A DNA stretch of 13,162 bases, taken from Micavibrio sp. UBA1664. GTDB taxonomy: Bacteria; Pseudomonadota; Alphaproteobacteria; Micavibrionales; UBA1664. The position numbers and the translations under genes were made by a program. Below are positions 4,950 to 12,820 of this stretch, one piece after another. The notes below the pieces were generated by a model. The model saw only the letters and a list, made by a program, of their open reading frames with translations, ran no database searches and was not told the DNA's origin. How positions within the stretch are numbered: position 1 is the stretch's first letter; each line of letters begins with the position of its first letter. Location: NCBI GenBank assembly GCA_002320485.1, contig DCKW01000095.1, forward strand, positions 1 through 13,162. Reading direction: 5' to 3'.

Positions 4950-5630
4950 ATGAATAATATTGTTGATTTTAAAAAGCCAAAACCTTCCAATCAGCCACCA
5001 TTGAAGGAACCGCCGCTGATTAATCTGCCTCCCGCAACAAAATATCTTTTGATTCTTATAATCAGTATACATCTGGCCTTAAGCTTTGGCGTCAGCGATG
5101 AAACGCATGGCTATATATTGTTCAATTACGGATTTACACCTGCCATCTGGACCGGGCAAAGCGCGTATGGGTTTGACATGAATGCCTTGGTCAGCCCCCT
5201 AAGTTATATTGTCCTGCATGGCGGTTTTATGCATTTATTTATGAACGCGGCGATGTTAATGGCGTTCGGGGCCGGTGTTGAAAAATGGATGGGCGCAAAA
5301 CGCTTTATTATATTCTTTTTCCTGTGCGGAATTGCCGCGGCATTTGTCGAAATGATTATTCATCCTTTTTCCGAATTTCCAGTGATCGGTGCTTCGGGCG
5401 CGGAAAGCGGCCTGTTTGCGGCGATTTTGATTTTATTACAACGGCAAGGCCAATTACCGACAGGAAAATACGGCATTTGGCCGTTTGCTGCCTTTTGGAT
5501 TATTTTATCTATTATTTTAGGATTTGTCGGGGGCCAATTAATGGGCGGCGAAATCGCGTGGGCCGCACATTTGGGCGGATTTATAGCCGGTTTCGCCTTG
5601 CTTAAACTCAATTATTTTCGTGTTTCCTGA
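4950..5630 (+). CDS. Rhomboid family intramembrane serine protease
   Basis: Membrane protease that cleaves transmembrane segments of client proteins. The Pro-rich cytosolic N-terminus (residues 1-28, KPKPSNQPPLKEPP) is followed by about six membrane helices. The full active-site set is visible: HGGFMHLFMN (H90, H95, N99; the GlpG HxxxxHxxxN oxyanion region), GASG with nucleophile S149, and AHLGG with the partner H207. The catalytic dyad is intact, so it should be active. At 226 aa it is a compact bacterial rhomboid with the six-helix core. It is divergent from ocd with a 49-bp gap, and its 3' end overlaps the convergent membrane-protein gene by 19 bp. The client is unknown. Confidence 0.93.
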   Translation: MNNIVDFKKPKPSNQPPLKEPPLINLPPATKYLLILIISIHLALSFGVSDETHGYILFNYGFTPAIWTGQSAYGFDMNALVSPLSYIVLHGGFMHLFMNAAMLMAFGAGVEKWMGAKRFIIFFFLCGIAAAFVEMIIHPFSEFPVIGASGAESGLFAAILILLQRQGQLPTGKYGIWPFAAFWIILSIILGFVGGQLMGGEIAWAAHLGGFIAGFALLKLNYFRVS

Positions 5631-6058
5631 TCCGCCAATTTCGTCAGCATTCTTTTGCCGGTAAAATTGAGCAACCATCCATAAGAAACCCATAATATCA
5701 AATAGGTCAGGCCTAATCCGATAAGCAAAGAAACAATCAACAATGAGGAATTCATATTTTCAATTCCCGTTGTTCCCGTTTCCAAGTAATTTCCTAATGA
5801 CATTAATCCGATCCCTACCACCGTTAAAATAATGGCAATAATAAAGCTGCCGTTAATTAATGATTTCTTTTCTTCCTTGGACGGTAAACGTCTATGATCT
5901 TTACAAAATGTCATTCCGGCTACCCATGCAGAAATCGCAGTATTAATAATTCCCTGTCCGAGATTAATATGAAGGAAATAAGAAATGAGTGCGTAAGCCA
6001 CAGCAAATACGATATTTAAAATAAGAAATATTATTAGATATTTTTTTAAAGCTTGCAT
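5612..6058 (-). CDS. Small four-helix membrane protein (possibly ABZJ_00895 family)
   Basis: 148 residues with four predicted membrane helices: about 7-29 (LIIFLILNIVFAVAYALISY), 35-50, 70-92 (SFIIAIILTVVGIGLMSLG) and 105-130 (LLIVSLLIGLGLTYLILWVS). A conserved-looking charged loop, KDHRRLPSKEEKK, lies between helices 2 and 3. The pattern recalls the uncharacterised ABZJ_00895-type membrane proteins, but I am unsure of that. Its ATG follows the stop of the TPR gene after 3 bp with no good ribosome site, so translation is probably coupled and the gene is the last of an operon. Its end overlaps the rhomboid stop on the opposite strand. Function unknown. Confidence 0.75.
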   Translation of the reverse strand: MQALKKYLIIFLILNIVFAVAYALISYFLHINLGQGIINTAISAWVAGMTFCKDHRRLPSKEEKKSLINGSFIIAIILTVVGIGLMSLGNYLETGTTGIENMNSSLLIVSLLIGLGLTYLILWVSYGWLLNFTGKRMLTKLADQETRK

Positions 6059-6061
6059 TTT

Positions 6062-7879
6062 TTATAGGCCTTTTTTCAATTTGTTTTTGGTTGCGTCAAT
6101 CATGCGTCGTTGCTCTTCATCCTCGTCATCATAATAATTCAATGCACGCTGCCACATGTAATGTGCCTCGATTTTACGCCCGACCTGCCAATACGCATCC
6201 CCTAAATGATCGTTTATGACCATATGATACGGTTTAAGCGAAGCCGCCCTTTCAAGAAAATTGACAGCGTTTGTATAATCACCCGTGCGATATAATATCC
6301 AACCCATAGAATCAACAATATAGGCATCATTAGGGGCGGCCATAACAGCCTGCGAAATCATTTGCTTCGCTTTATCAAGATTGATATTACGATCGGCATA
6401 AGCATATCCTATATAATTAAGAATTATCGGATTATTGGGAAATTTTTCCATGGCCTGTTGCAAATCGGCCTCGGCCTTTTCCCACTGGCCGGTAAGGTCA
6501 TAGACAACTGCACGGGAATAATAGATAGGCCACAAGGATTGCGGTAATTCACCGTTGTTTTGCGCCTTGCCCAAACGTTCGGCAGTATTGTACGCCTGTA
6601 ACGCATTATCATATCTTTTGTCATCCTGCATTAAATTTCCAAGCAGGAAATAAAATTCAGGACTTTCATTGATATTTCTATCATTTTCCGTCCGCAGGGC
6701 GTCTTGGATCAAGCGTTCCGCTTTTTCAGGTTGTTCCACTCTGATATGCAAATCCACCTGATTGGCAACCGCCTCTTTATAATCGGGATCCTCAACATCT
6801 ATATGGGAATAGACTGCAAGCGCCTGATCATATTGCTCCTGGAACTTCAGAATGTCACCCATTGTGCTATAAACACCAGGAGTTTCAGGATCGAGATAGG
6901 CCGCAAGACGTGCAAATAATAATGTGCTGTCAAACGCACCCTCACTGAGCATAACCATGGCAAAGTCATGAAAAGCGCCGGCAATAGCCGATTGAGGCGT
7001 TAAAGATAATGGAGCCGATTTTATATCTGTATCGCTGTCGGCGGCGTTTTGCAGCTCCGCCAATAAAATACCAAGTGTTTCATTCCCTTCGTATTTAACG
7101 AGATTGCGGCGCAGAATATCAATAGCCTTTCCGGTTTTCCCCATACGAACATAAAATTCTGCAATCTCGGCAATCTTGGTAGGGGTAAGAATGTTAAGGT
7201 CGACACGTCCCATCACCTGTTGGGCTATATCCTTACGCTCTGCATATTCCGCCGCATACGCCTTGTATAGCAATTGTAAAGGATTCAGACCCGATGTAGA
7301 CGCGGTGATGGCGGACGGGTTTGTTTCGGCAAGAGCCCAGTCGCGAATAACAGGAACGGAAAAGGAGGCCAGTGCACCGTTAGCAAGCTTATCTGTCATC
7401 GCAACCGCACCATCATAATCTTTTGCCTTTAACAGGCTAAAAATTCGGAATAAACGCACCAGATCAAATTTTTCTGCCTCTTGTTGTTGAATATCCGCCT
7501 CATCGAGTAAGATATTCAAATTTGCCGCAATTCTCTCCGCTTGGTGATATTCACCGTTACCGAGAGCTAGCGTAAAGGCGCGTAAGGCAAAATCGGGATT
7601 TTCGGAATATTTTTCATTCAGTGCGGAAAAACTTTGCCACGCCGCGCCCCAGTCGCGACGGTTTTGCGCCGCCAACCCTGCCAATAATAAACCTGTTTCA
7701 GTTTCTCTGGGAGGAATTATGAAGGATGGTAAACCGAATGTAAGAGATGTCGGCGCCATACGTGTATCATCTTGCACATGCGATCGGGGAAAATAATGTT
7801 GCACCCCACGGTTCACCGCATACGCAGTGACCCCGAATAAAATCAGATAGATAAATATGGTTCGCACAAAATAAGTCAT
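6062..7879 (-). CDS. Large TPR-repeat protein, N-terminally membrane-anchored
   Basis: 605 residues. One uncleaved-looking hydrophobic helix (residues 4-24, FVRTIFIYLILFGVTAYAV) is followed by tetratricopeptide repeats across nearly the whole chain, best at ~65-125, 235-280, 300-375 and 405-590. The last three are textbook units (AVVYDLTGQWEKAEADLQQA; YIGYAYADRNINLDKAKQMI; GWILYRTGDYTNAVNFLERA). The C-terminus (INDHLGDAYWQVGRKIEAHY) is typical of an alphaproteobacterial TPR family found beside ETF-QO genes. Topology suggests a short cytosolic end and a large periplasmic scaffold domain. The substrate or partner is unknown. It lies 65 bp after ETF-QO, and a CTAACC-TTAT-GGTTAG palindrome abuts its start codon. 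No Shine-Dalgarno is evident. Confidence 0.88.
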   Translation of the reverse strand: MTYFVRTIFIYLILFGVTAYAVNRGVQHYFPRSHVQDDTRMAPTSLTFGLPSFIIPPRETETGLLLAGLAAQNRRDWGAAWQSFSALNEKYSENPDFALRAFTLALGNGEYHQAERIAANLNILLDEADIQQQEAEKFDLVRLFRIFSLLKAKDYDGAVAMTDKLANGALASFSVPVIRDWALAETNPSAITASTSGLNPLQLLYKAYAAEYAERKDIAQQVMGRVDLNILTPTKIAEIAEFYVRMGKTGKAIDILRRNLVKYEGNETLGILLAELQNAADSDTDIKSAPLSLTPQSAIAGAFHDFAMVMLSEGAFDSTLLFARLAAYLDPETPGVYSTMGDILKFQEQYDQALAVYSHIDVEDPDYKEAVANQVDLHIRVEQPEKAERLIQDALRTENDRNINESPEFYFLLGNLMQDDKRYDNALQAYNTAERLGKAQNNGELPQSLWPIYYSRAVVYDLTGQWEKAEADLQQAMEKFPNNPIILNYIGYAYADRNINLDKAKQMISQAVMAAPNDAYIVDSMGWILYRTGDYTNAVNFLERAASLKPYHMVINDHLGDAYWQVGRKIEAHYMWQRALNYYDDEDEEQRRMIDATKNKLKKGL

Positions 7880-7895
7880 CTAACCATAAGGTTAG
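7880..7895. repeat. Palindrome directly before the TPR gene start
   Basis: CTAACC-ATAA-GGTTAG (plus strand) is a perfect 6-bp inverted repeat with a 4-bp loop that touches the TPR-gene ATG. As RNA it would be a hairpin replacing the usual ribosome site; as DNA it could be an operator. A TATATAAC -10-like sequence lies just upstream on the minus strand (7911-7904), without a clear -35. Confidence 0.4.
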
Positions 7896-7944
7896 CGCGG
7901 TTATATAGAAAAGGAAAGGTGGCAGATGAATTACATCAACATGT

Positions 7945-9567
7945 TTACATGATGGAATAATTCGGCCCACCCCCTCCTTGGGGCACGGTCCAGACGATAT
8001 TTTGCATCGGGTCTTTAATGTCGCAGGTTTTACAATGAACGCAATTTTGTGCGTTGATAATAAATTCCCCCTCGACAAACTCATACACCGCGGCCGGGCA
8101 ATAACGCTGTGACGGGCCTGCAAATTTCGGCAAATTCACCTCTGTCGGAATGGACTTATCCTTTAACTTTAAATGACTTGGCTGATTTTCCTCATGATTT
8201 GTGTCAGAGATAAAAACCGAACTTAAACGGTCGAACGTAATGACGCCATCGGGTTTAGGATACTCAATCGGCTGGCATTTGTCCGCAGGCTTTGTCTGCG
8301 CATAATCGGCGTGGTTTTTTAATGTGTACGGCAGCATCCAGCCGCCCAAAGTCTGGAATGCCGCGTGCATAAATCCGAACCAGAATCCCTTTTGGAATCC
8401 GGGCCTTATATTGCGCACTTTATATAATTCTTTATGCACCCAGCTGGCCTTGAACTTATCGGTATAGGCTGTCAATTCCTGCCCTGTTATTTCGCCTTGC
8501 TTCATCGCTTCAAACACCGTTTCCGCGGCCAACATACCTGTCTTCATGGCGCAATGATTACCCTTGATTTTCGGTACATTTAGAAAACCTGCCGTATCCC
8601 CAATCAGCATTCCACCTTGGAAAGTAAGTTTTGGTAAAGATTGATATCCGCCCTCAACCAATGCGCGTGCACCATAGGCAATCCGTTTTCCGCCCTCAAG
8701 TAACGGTTTAACGGACGGATGCAACTTAAACCGTTGCATTTCCTCAAAAGGTGATAAATAAGGGTTTTCGTAATCCAGCGCGGTCACAAACCCGATCGAT
8801 ATACGATTTTGGTCGATGTGATAAATCCACGATCCGCCATATGTTTTTGAATCCATGGGCCAACCCGCCGTATGAATAATTTTTCCCTGCTCATGTTTGG
8901 ACGGGTCCACCTCCCATATTTCTTTGACGCCCAGCGCATATGTTTGAGGGTCTGAGTCTTTTCTTAAATCAAATTGTGCAATCAATTGTTTTGTAAGGCT
9001 TCCGTGACAACCTTCGGCAAAAATCGTCTGCTTCGCATGCAATTCCATCCCGGGTTCGTACATATCTGTTTTTTCACCGTCTTTCCCGATACCCATATCA
9101 CCCGTTGCAACGCCTTTGACCGAGCCGTCCTCATTATACAGAATTTCGGCGGCGGCAAATCCGGGAAAGATTTCAACGCCAAGAGCTTCAGCCTGTTCGG
9201 CCATCCAGCGCCCCAGTTGCGACAGGGAGACAATGAAATTCCCCTTATTGTGCATTTGCGGCGGGGTCGGCATCCAGTAGGATTTTGTTTTCGTTAAAAA
9301 TCTAAAGGCGTCTTTTTTGGCCTCGACGCTAATGGGCGCCTTTTTTTCTTTCCAGTCGGGAATCAACTCATCCAAAGCACGTGTTTCCAAAACCGCCCCC
9401 GAAAGCAAATGTGCGCCGACTTCCGATCCTTTTTCTAAAACACATACCATTAATTCTTTTCCGGCCTCATCGGCCAGTTGTTTTAACTTTATCGCGCAGG
9501 AAAGACCGGCAGGTCCCGCCCCGACAATAACAACATCCACTTCCATTGATTCTCTGTCGTCACGCAT
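7945..9567 (-). CDS. Electron transfer flavoprotein-ubiquinone oxidoreductase (ETF-QO)
   Basis: Inner-membrane-associated FAD and 4Fe-4S enzyme. It takes electrons from reduced electron-transfer flavoprotein (fatty-acid and amino-acid dehydrogenases) and reduces ubiquinone. FAD-binding VDVVIVGAGPAGLSCA lies at residues 10-25 (GxGxxG 16-21). The cluster ligands are C490 (RYCPAAVYEF) and CVHCKTC (C509, C512, C515), spaced as in ETFDH. The typical end, IKDPMQNIVWTVPQGGGGPNY, is present. The 540-aa length equals the bacterial norm. ATG 9567 has a GAGAGAAAG purine stretch upstream; M8 (ATG 9546) is an alternative that still keeps the FAD fold. No etfA/etfB in the window. It is first in a probable operon with the TPR protein and small membrane protein, and divergent from the uracil-DNA glycosylase gene. 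Confidence 0.97.
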   Translation of the reverse strand: MRDDRESMEVDVVIVGAGPAGLSCAIKLKQLADEAGKELMVCVLEKGSEVGAHLLSGAVLETRALDELIPDWKEKKAPISVEAKKDAFRFLTKTKSYWMPTPPQMHNKGNFIVSLSQLGRWMAEQAEALGVEIFPGFAAAEILYNEDGSVKGVATGDMGIGKDGEKTDMYEPGMELHAKQTIFAEGCHGSLTKQLIAQFDLRKDSDPQTYALGVKEIWEVDPSKHEQGKIIHTAGWPMDSKTYGGSWIYHIDQNRISIGFVTALDYENPYLSPFEEMQRFKLHPSVKPLLEGGKRIAYGARALVEGGYQSLPKLTFQGGMLIGDTAGFLNVPKIKGNHCAMKTGMLAAETVFEAMKQGEITGQELTAYTDKFKASWVHKELYKVRNIRPGFQKGFWFGFMHAAFQTLGGWMLPYTLKNHADYAQTKPADKCQPIEYPKPDGVITFDRLSSVFISDTNHEENQPSHLKLKDKSIPTEVNLPKFAGPSQRYCPAAVYEFVEGEFIINAQNCVHCKTCDIKDPMQNIVWTVPQGGGGPNYSIM

Positions 9568-9650
9568 CTTTCTCTCTCATGCCCCTTTATTAATCGTAAA
9601 TTTATCTTTATGACTTAGTATATAGTATTCACGAAGTTAAAAAAGAGTTG

Positions 9651-10442
9651 ATGACAAACGCGGAACTGGCAGCTTTGGAATTTTTGGTCGATGCGGGTAT
9701 AACGCAGGCTTATAGTGATGAACCAAACAACCGCTTGCAGTCAGTCTCCCCTATTCTTGCGGCCAACATCCCTGATGAGTTACCAAACACCCTGCCCCTG
9801 GCCCCTGCCGAAAATGCATTATTAATGCCACATAACGATATTATTGCCGAGGCTCAAAAGCTTGCCGCCGCCTGTACGACGCTCGACGATCTTAAAACGG
9901 CAATACAAAATTTTGACGGGCTGGATGTTAAAAAGACCGCCACACAGATTGTTTTTGCCGACGGTAATCCTGCGGCAAAAGTCATGATTATTGGCGAGGC
10001 CCCGGGGGCGGACGAAGATCGTCACGGGAAACCCTTTGTCGGGGTATCAGGACAACTGCTTGATAAAATACTGGCTTGTATCAATTTATCACGCGCAGGC
10101 GACACTGCGGATAATTCCGTTTATATTTCAAATATCCTCAATTGGCGTCCGCCCGGAAACCGTACACCGACACAGGCCGAAATGGAGGTTGCATACCCGT
10201 TTATCCGCCGTCACATCGAATTAGTGAATCCGCAAATTCTTGTGTTTTGCGGCGGTGTGGCGGCGCAAACCCTTCTTCAGTCCAAAGAATCTATTTCCCG
10301 TTTGCGCGGGACGGTTTATGAGTATAGCGATACTGTAAAGGCAATTGCCACTTATCACCCTGCCTTCCTTCTTCGCACACCCTTGCAAAAGAAAAAAGTC
10401 TGGGACGATATGCTGATGCTCCAAGGGGTTTTGAATGGGTAG
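9651..10442 (+). CDS. Uracil-DNA glycosylase, family 4-like, lacking most Fe-S cysteines
   Basis: Removes uracil from DNA in base-excision repair. Family-4-type motif 1 GEAPGADEDRHGKPFVG starts at G115, and motif 2 HPAFLLRTP carries H236. WRPPGNRTPT and the RHIELVNPQILVF core are also present. In classical family-4 enzymes four Cys hold a 4Fe-4S cluster. Here the CRPP cysteine is W165, the one 16 residues later is A181, and the N-terminal CxxC is reduced to C75 with L78, so a cluster is unlikely. The poorly conserved 70-residue N-terminal extension is also seen in alphaproteobacterial members. A TTG (9648) precedes ATG 9651 in frame; ATG is preferred, with AAAAGAG just upstream. The stop overlaps the lytic transglycosylase start by 8 bp, so the two are co-transcribed. 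Confidence 0.92.
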   Translation: MTNAELAALEFLVDAGITQAYSDEPNNRLQSVSPILAANIPDELPNTLPLAPAENALLMPHNDIIAEAQKLAAACTTLDDLKTAIQNFDGLDVKKTATQIVFADGNPAAKVMIIGEAPGADEDRHGKPFVGVSGQLLDKILACINLSRAGDTADNSVYISNILNWRPPGNRTPTQAEMEVAYPFIRRHIELVNPQILVFCGGVAAQTLLQSKESISRLRGTVYEYSDTVKAIATYHPAFLLRTPLQKKKVWDDMLMLQGVLNG

Positions 10443-12204
10443 AGTTGCCCTTCTGATCTGCCTGCTGCTAGTGGGTAGTAAGGCCATTGCCGATGACGTT
10501 ATTCCCGCGGAAAAGCCGTCAGCCTCAACAATAACCTCAAAAAAATCCTCTGCCCCCCATACCCCTATTAACATTGAACACTATAAAAAAAAGAGAATAG
10601 ACAAACCGCTGAGTAATGCGGAAATCAGCACATATAAGGAAATTTTTGCGGCACAAAGCGAGGGAGATTGGGATAAGGCCGATTTTTTCATTAAAAAAAT
10701 CGATAATCCCGTTTTATTGGGGCACGTCCTGATCCAACGATATTTTCATGATGACTATACGCCTTCCGTCAAGCAATATCAGGAATGGCAAAACGCTTTC
10801 CGCGACCTGCCCCAATCAGGCCGGGTCGACCGTATTCTTGGTACAAATAAGTCTACTTACACAGGTCGCGCCAACGGAACATTGGAAGAATTGCGGTATT
10901 TCGCACGCGGCTCCAAATATATTTCCGAAAAATATAACGGTGATCAGCGATATCAGGTTAATGAATTGCGTAAGGCCCTTCACCGTGAGTTAGCAGACGG
11001 GCGCGTTACTTATGCTTTGAATTTTTTTGAGACAAACCCGGTCCAGTCTTATATCGATCCGATTGATAAAGCACAGATATTGGCTGAAATCGCCGCGCAT
11101 TATCTGTATCTGGATAGCCCGAAACAGGCAGAAGCGACAGCCCTGAAAGCCTTAAAATCGTCTGAGCAAGCACCGTTGGCAGGATGGGTTATGGGGCTTG
11201 CGACCTGGATTGGGGGGGATATGGCAACCGCCGCCAAATATTTCACTATCGCCAGTGAAGCACCTTATGCCTCCCCGTGGATGACCTCCGCCGCCGCATA
11301 TTGGGCCTCCCGCGCCTATATGAAGGCAAAAATGTATAAAAATGTTACGCCCGCCCTTGCCAAAGCTGTGGAATATCAACGTACTTTTTACGGATTACTG
11401 GCCACCAAGACAAAAGGTTACGGTTACGACTTTAATTGGACGATGCCGCAATTGACCGCCAAGGAAGAAGATATTTTGCTTAAAAATCCTGTCGGGGCAC
11501 GGGTGCTGGGGCTTGCAAAAATCGGGCAATGGGCTTTGGCCGAGGAAGAGTTGTTTAATTTACCGATAAAAGATAGCCCCGATTTGGCCGAGGCAGCGTT
11601 GGCCGTTGCCCACCATTATAATCTTGCCGGTTATGCCATGCGGTTTAGCCTGTCAAATGCCAATCCGGCAGGTGGATATTATGATTCAGGCCTGTTTCCG
11701 GTCTCCTCATGGACCAAATCCGATAAATTCGAGGATGAGGCATTATTAAACGCATTTATCAGGCAGGAATCGCGATTCCGTATTCATGCTTATAATGGAA
11801 CAGGGGCAACAGGTTTGATGCAGGTTATGCCATCCACCGCCGCTTATATTACAAACAATGATATTTACTTAACGGCCAAAGGCTTAAAACAATTATATAA
11901 CCCGAAAACCAATGTTGAAATTGGCGCAGTCTATCTTGATCATTTATTACATTTAAAGGCTGTTAATCATGATATGTTCAGCCTTGCCATAGCTTATAAC
12001 GCCGGCCCGGGTAAGCTCAGCCGATGGAAAAAGGAAATTGCGATAAAAGATCCGCTTTTGTTTATAGAACTAATTCCGTCGTCTGAAACGCGTGCATTTG
12101 TTGAGCGTGTTTTAACCAATTATTGGATTTATCAAATGCAAATGGGGATAGAGCCCACCACCCTGTTAAAAGTTGCCGAGGGCCATTGGCCTGTTGCCGA
12201 TTAA
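10435..12204 (+). CDS. Soluble lytic murein transglycosylase (Slt70-like, GH23)
   Basis: Periplasmic enzyme that cleaves the MurNAc-GlcNAc bond of peptidoglycan, forming 1,6-anhydro-MurNAc. The signal peptide is residues 1-19 (LLICLLLVGSKAIA, cleavage before DD). Residues ~60-410 form an alpha-superhelical region of helical repeats, as in the Slt70 ring. The catalytic SLT domain is ~430-570, with the acid/base E445 in RQESRF, GLMQVMPSTA, and AYNAGPG (520-526). At 589 aa it is somewhat shorter than E. coli Slt (645). All catalytic motifs are intact. ATGGGTAG gives an 8-bp overlap with the glycosylase stop, implying translational coupling. Its TAA shares TTAA with the convergent orphan gene at 12201. 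Confidence 0.95.
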   Translation: MGRVALLICLLLVGSKAIADDVIPAEKPSASTITSKKSSAPHTPINIEHYKKKRIDKPLSNAEISTYKEIFAAQSEGDWDKADFFIKKIDNPVLLGHVLIQRYFHDDYTPSVKQYQEWQNAFRDLPQSGRVDRILGTNKSTYTGRANGTLEELRYFARGSKYISEKYNGDQRYQVNELRKALHRELADGRVTYALNFFETNPVQSYIDPIDKAQILAEIAAHYLYLDSPKQAEATALKALKSSEQAPLAGWVMGLATWIGGDMATAAKYFTIASEAPYASPWMTSAAAYWASRAYMKAKMYKNVTPALAKAVEYQRTFYGLLATKTKGYGYDFNWTMPQLTAKEEDILLKNPVGARVLGLAKIGQWALAEEELFNLPIKDSPDLAEAALAVAHHYNLAGYAMRFSLSNANPAGGYYDSGLFPVSSWTKSDKFEDEALLNAFIRQESRFRIHAYNGTGATGLMQVMPSTAAYITNNDIYLTAKGLKQLYNPKTNVEIGAVYLDHLLHLKAVNHDMFSLAIAYNAGPGKLSRWKKEIAIKDPLLFIELIPSSETRAFVERVLTNYWIYQMQMGIEPTTLLKVAEGHWPVAD

Positions 12205-12662
12205 GGTGCTGGTTTGGGTGTAGCCGGCATCGTCGCGCTATAGGAGGAGTGCTGTGTAGGCTCCTGAACAACGGTTGACAAAACATCATGCCCTTTTATC
12301 CCGCCTGTTAAAGCACCTGCAACACATGCTGCCGTAAAAAATGCTGTCGTAAGCCCTGATAATTTACCGGCATATAATTTACTGAATGTCAACGGCGATG
12401 CTTTTTCAATACAGTTCATAACGACATGACTGGCACGATTAGCGAGGAAAGCACCAAAAGACGCGCCTAACAATGTTCCTGATCCCGTTGCGAGAGCTGC
12501 AGCAGACTTTTGAGTAAAACTGACTGAATCAGGCATATTATTAAGGGTATACAAGGCCGACATTACCGTAGGGATATATACTGAGCCTTTGATAGATGTC
12601 TTAATTGCTTTAATTTGTGTATCAGTATCGTTCACAAGTTTATGAGCTAAATTTGAGGCCAT
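12201..12662 (-). CDS. Hypothetical membrane-associated protein, ~153 aa
   Basis: Unrecognised. It has three hydrophobic, small-residue-rich stretches: about residues 24-42 (GSVYIPTVMSALYTL), 55-78 (ALATGSGTLLGASFGAFLAN) and 95-118 (GLTTAFFTAACVAGALTGG). The glycine/alanine-zipper look suggests a membrane or membrane-inserting protein. A polar Pro/Thr tail ends it (SATMPATPKPAP). ATG 12662 has the better ribosome site (AGAGGG, six bases upstream). ATG 12695, after AGGAAAG, would give 164 aa. Its stop overlaps the transglycosylase stop by 4 bp, and it is divergent from alaS. No function is assigned; residue numbers assume the shorter start. Confidence 0.6.
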   Translation of the reverse strand: MASNLAHKLVNDTDTQIKAIKTSIKGSVYIPTVMSALYTLNNMPDSVSFTQKSAAALATGSGTLLGASFGAFLANRASHVVMNCIEKASPLTFSKLYAGKLSGLTTAFFTAACVAGALTGGIKGHDVLSTVVQEPTQHSSYSATMPATPKPAP

Positions 12663-12720
12663 GCTAAGCCCTCTTTGCATCCTATAATGAGCCATCTTTC
12701 CTATCTCGTCTTTTAAATCT

Positions 12721-12750
12721 ATTAAAACACAGCTTTTAAATTTATGTCAA
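12721..12750 (-). promoter_or_regulatory. Promoter of the orphan membrane-protein gene
   Basis: The minus strand has a perfect -35 TTGACA (12750-12745), an 18-bp spacer and TTTAAT (12726-12721), or TTTTAA at 17 bp. It is suitably placed ~20 bp before the first possible ATG (12695). Confidence 0.5.
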
Positions 12751-12764
12751 TATTAAAAAATCCC

Positions 12765-12792
12765 GTGACATCTGCGCCTTGCATGTTAAAAA
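12765..12792 (+). promoter_or_regulatory. Candidate alaS promoter
   Basis: GTGACA (12765-12770), a 16-bp spacer and TAAAAA (12787-12792) would start transcription near 12799, about 20 nt before the alaS ATG. TGTCA...TGACA at 12745-12770 forms an inverted repeat shared by this and the opposing promoter. The -10 is weak. Confidence 0.4.
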
Positions 12793-12820
12793 TAGGTCTT
12801 TAACAAAAAAAGGACAATAT

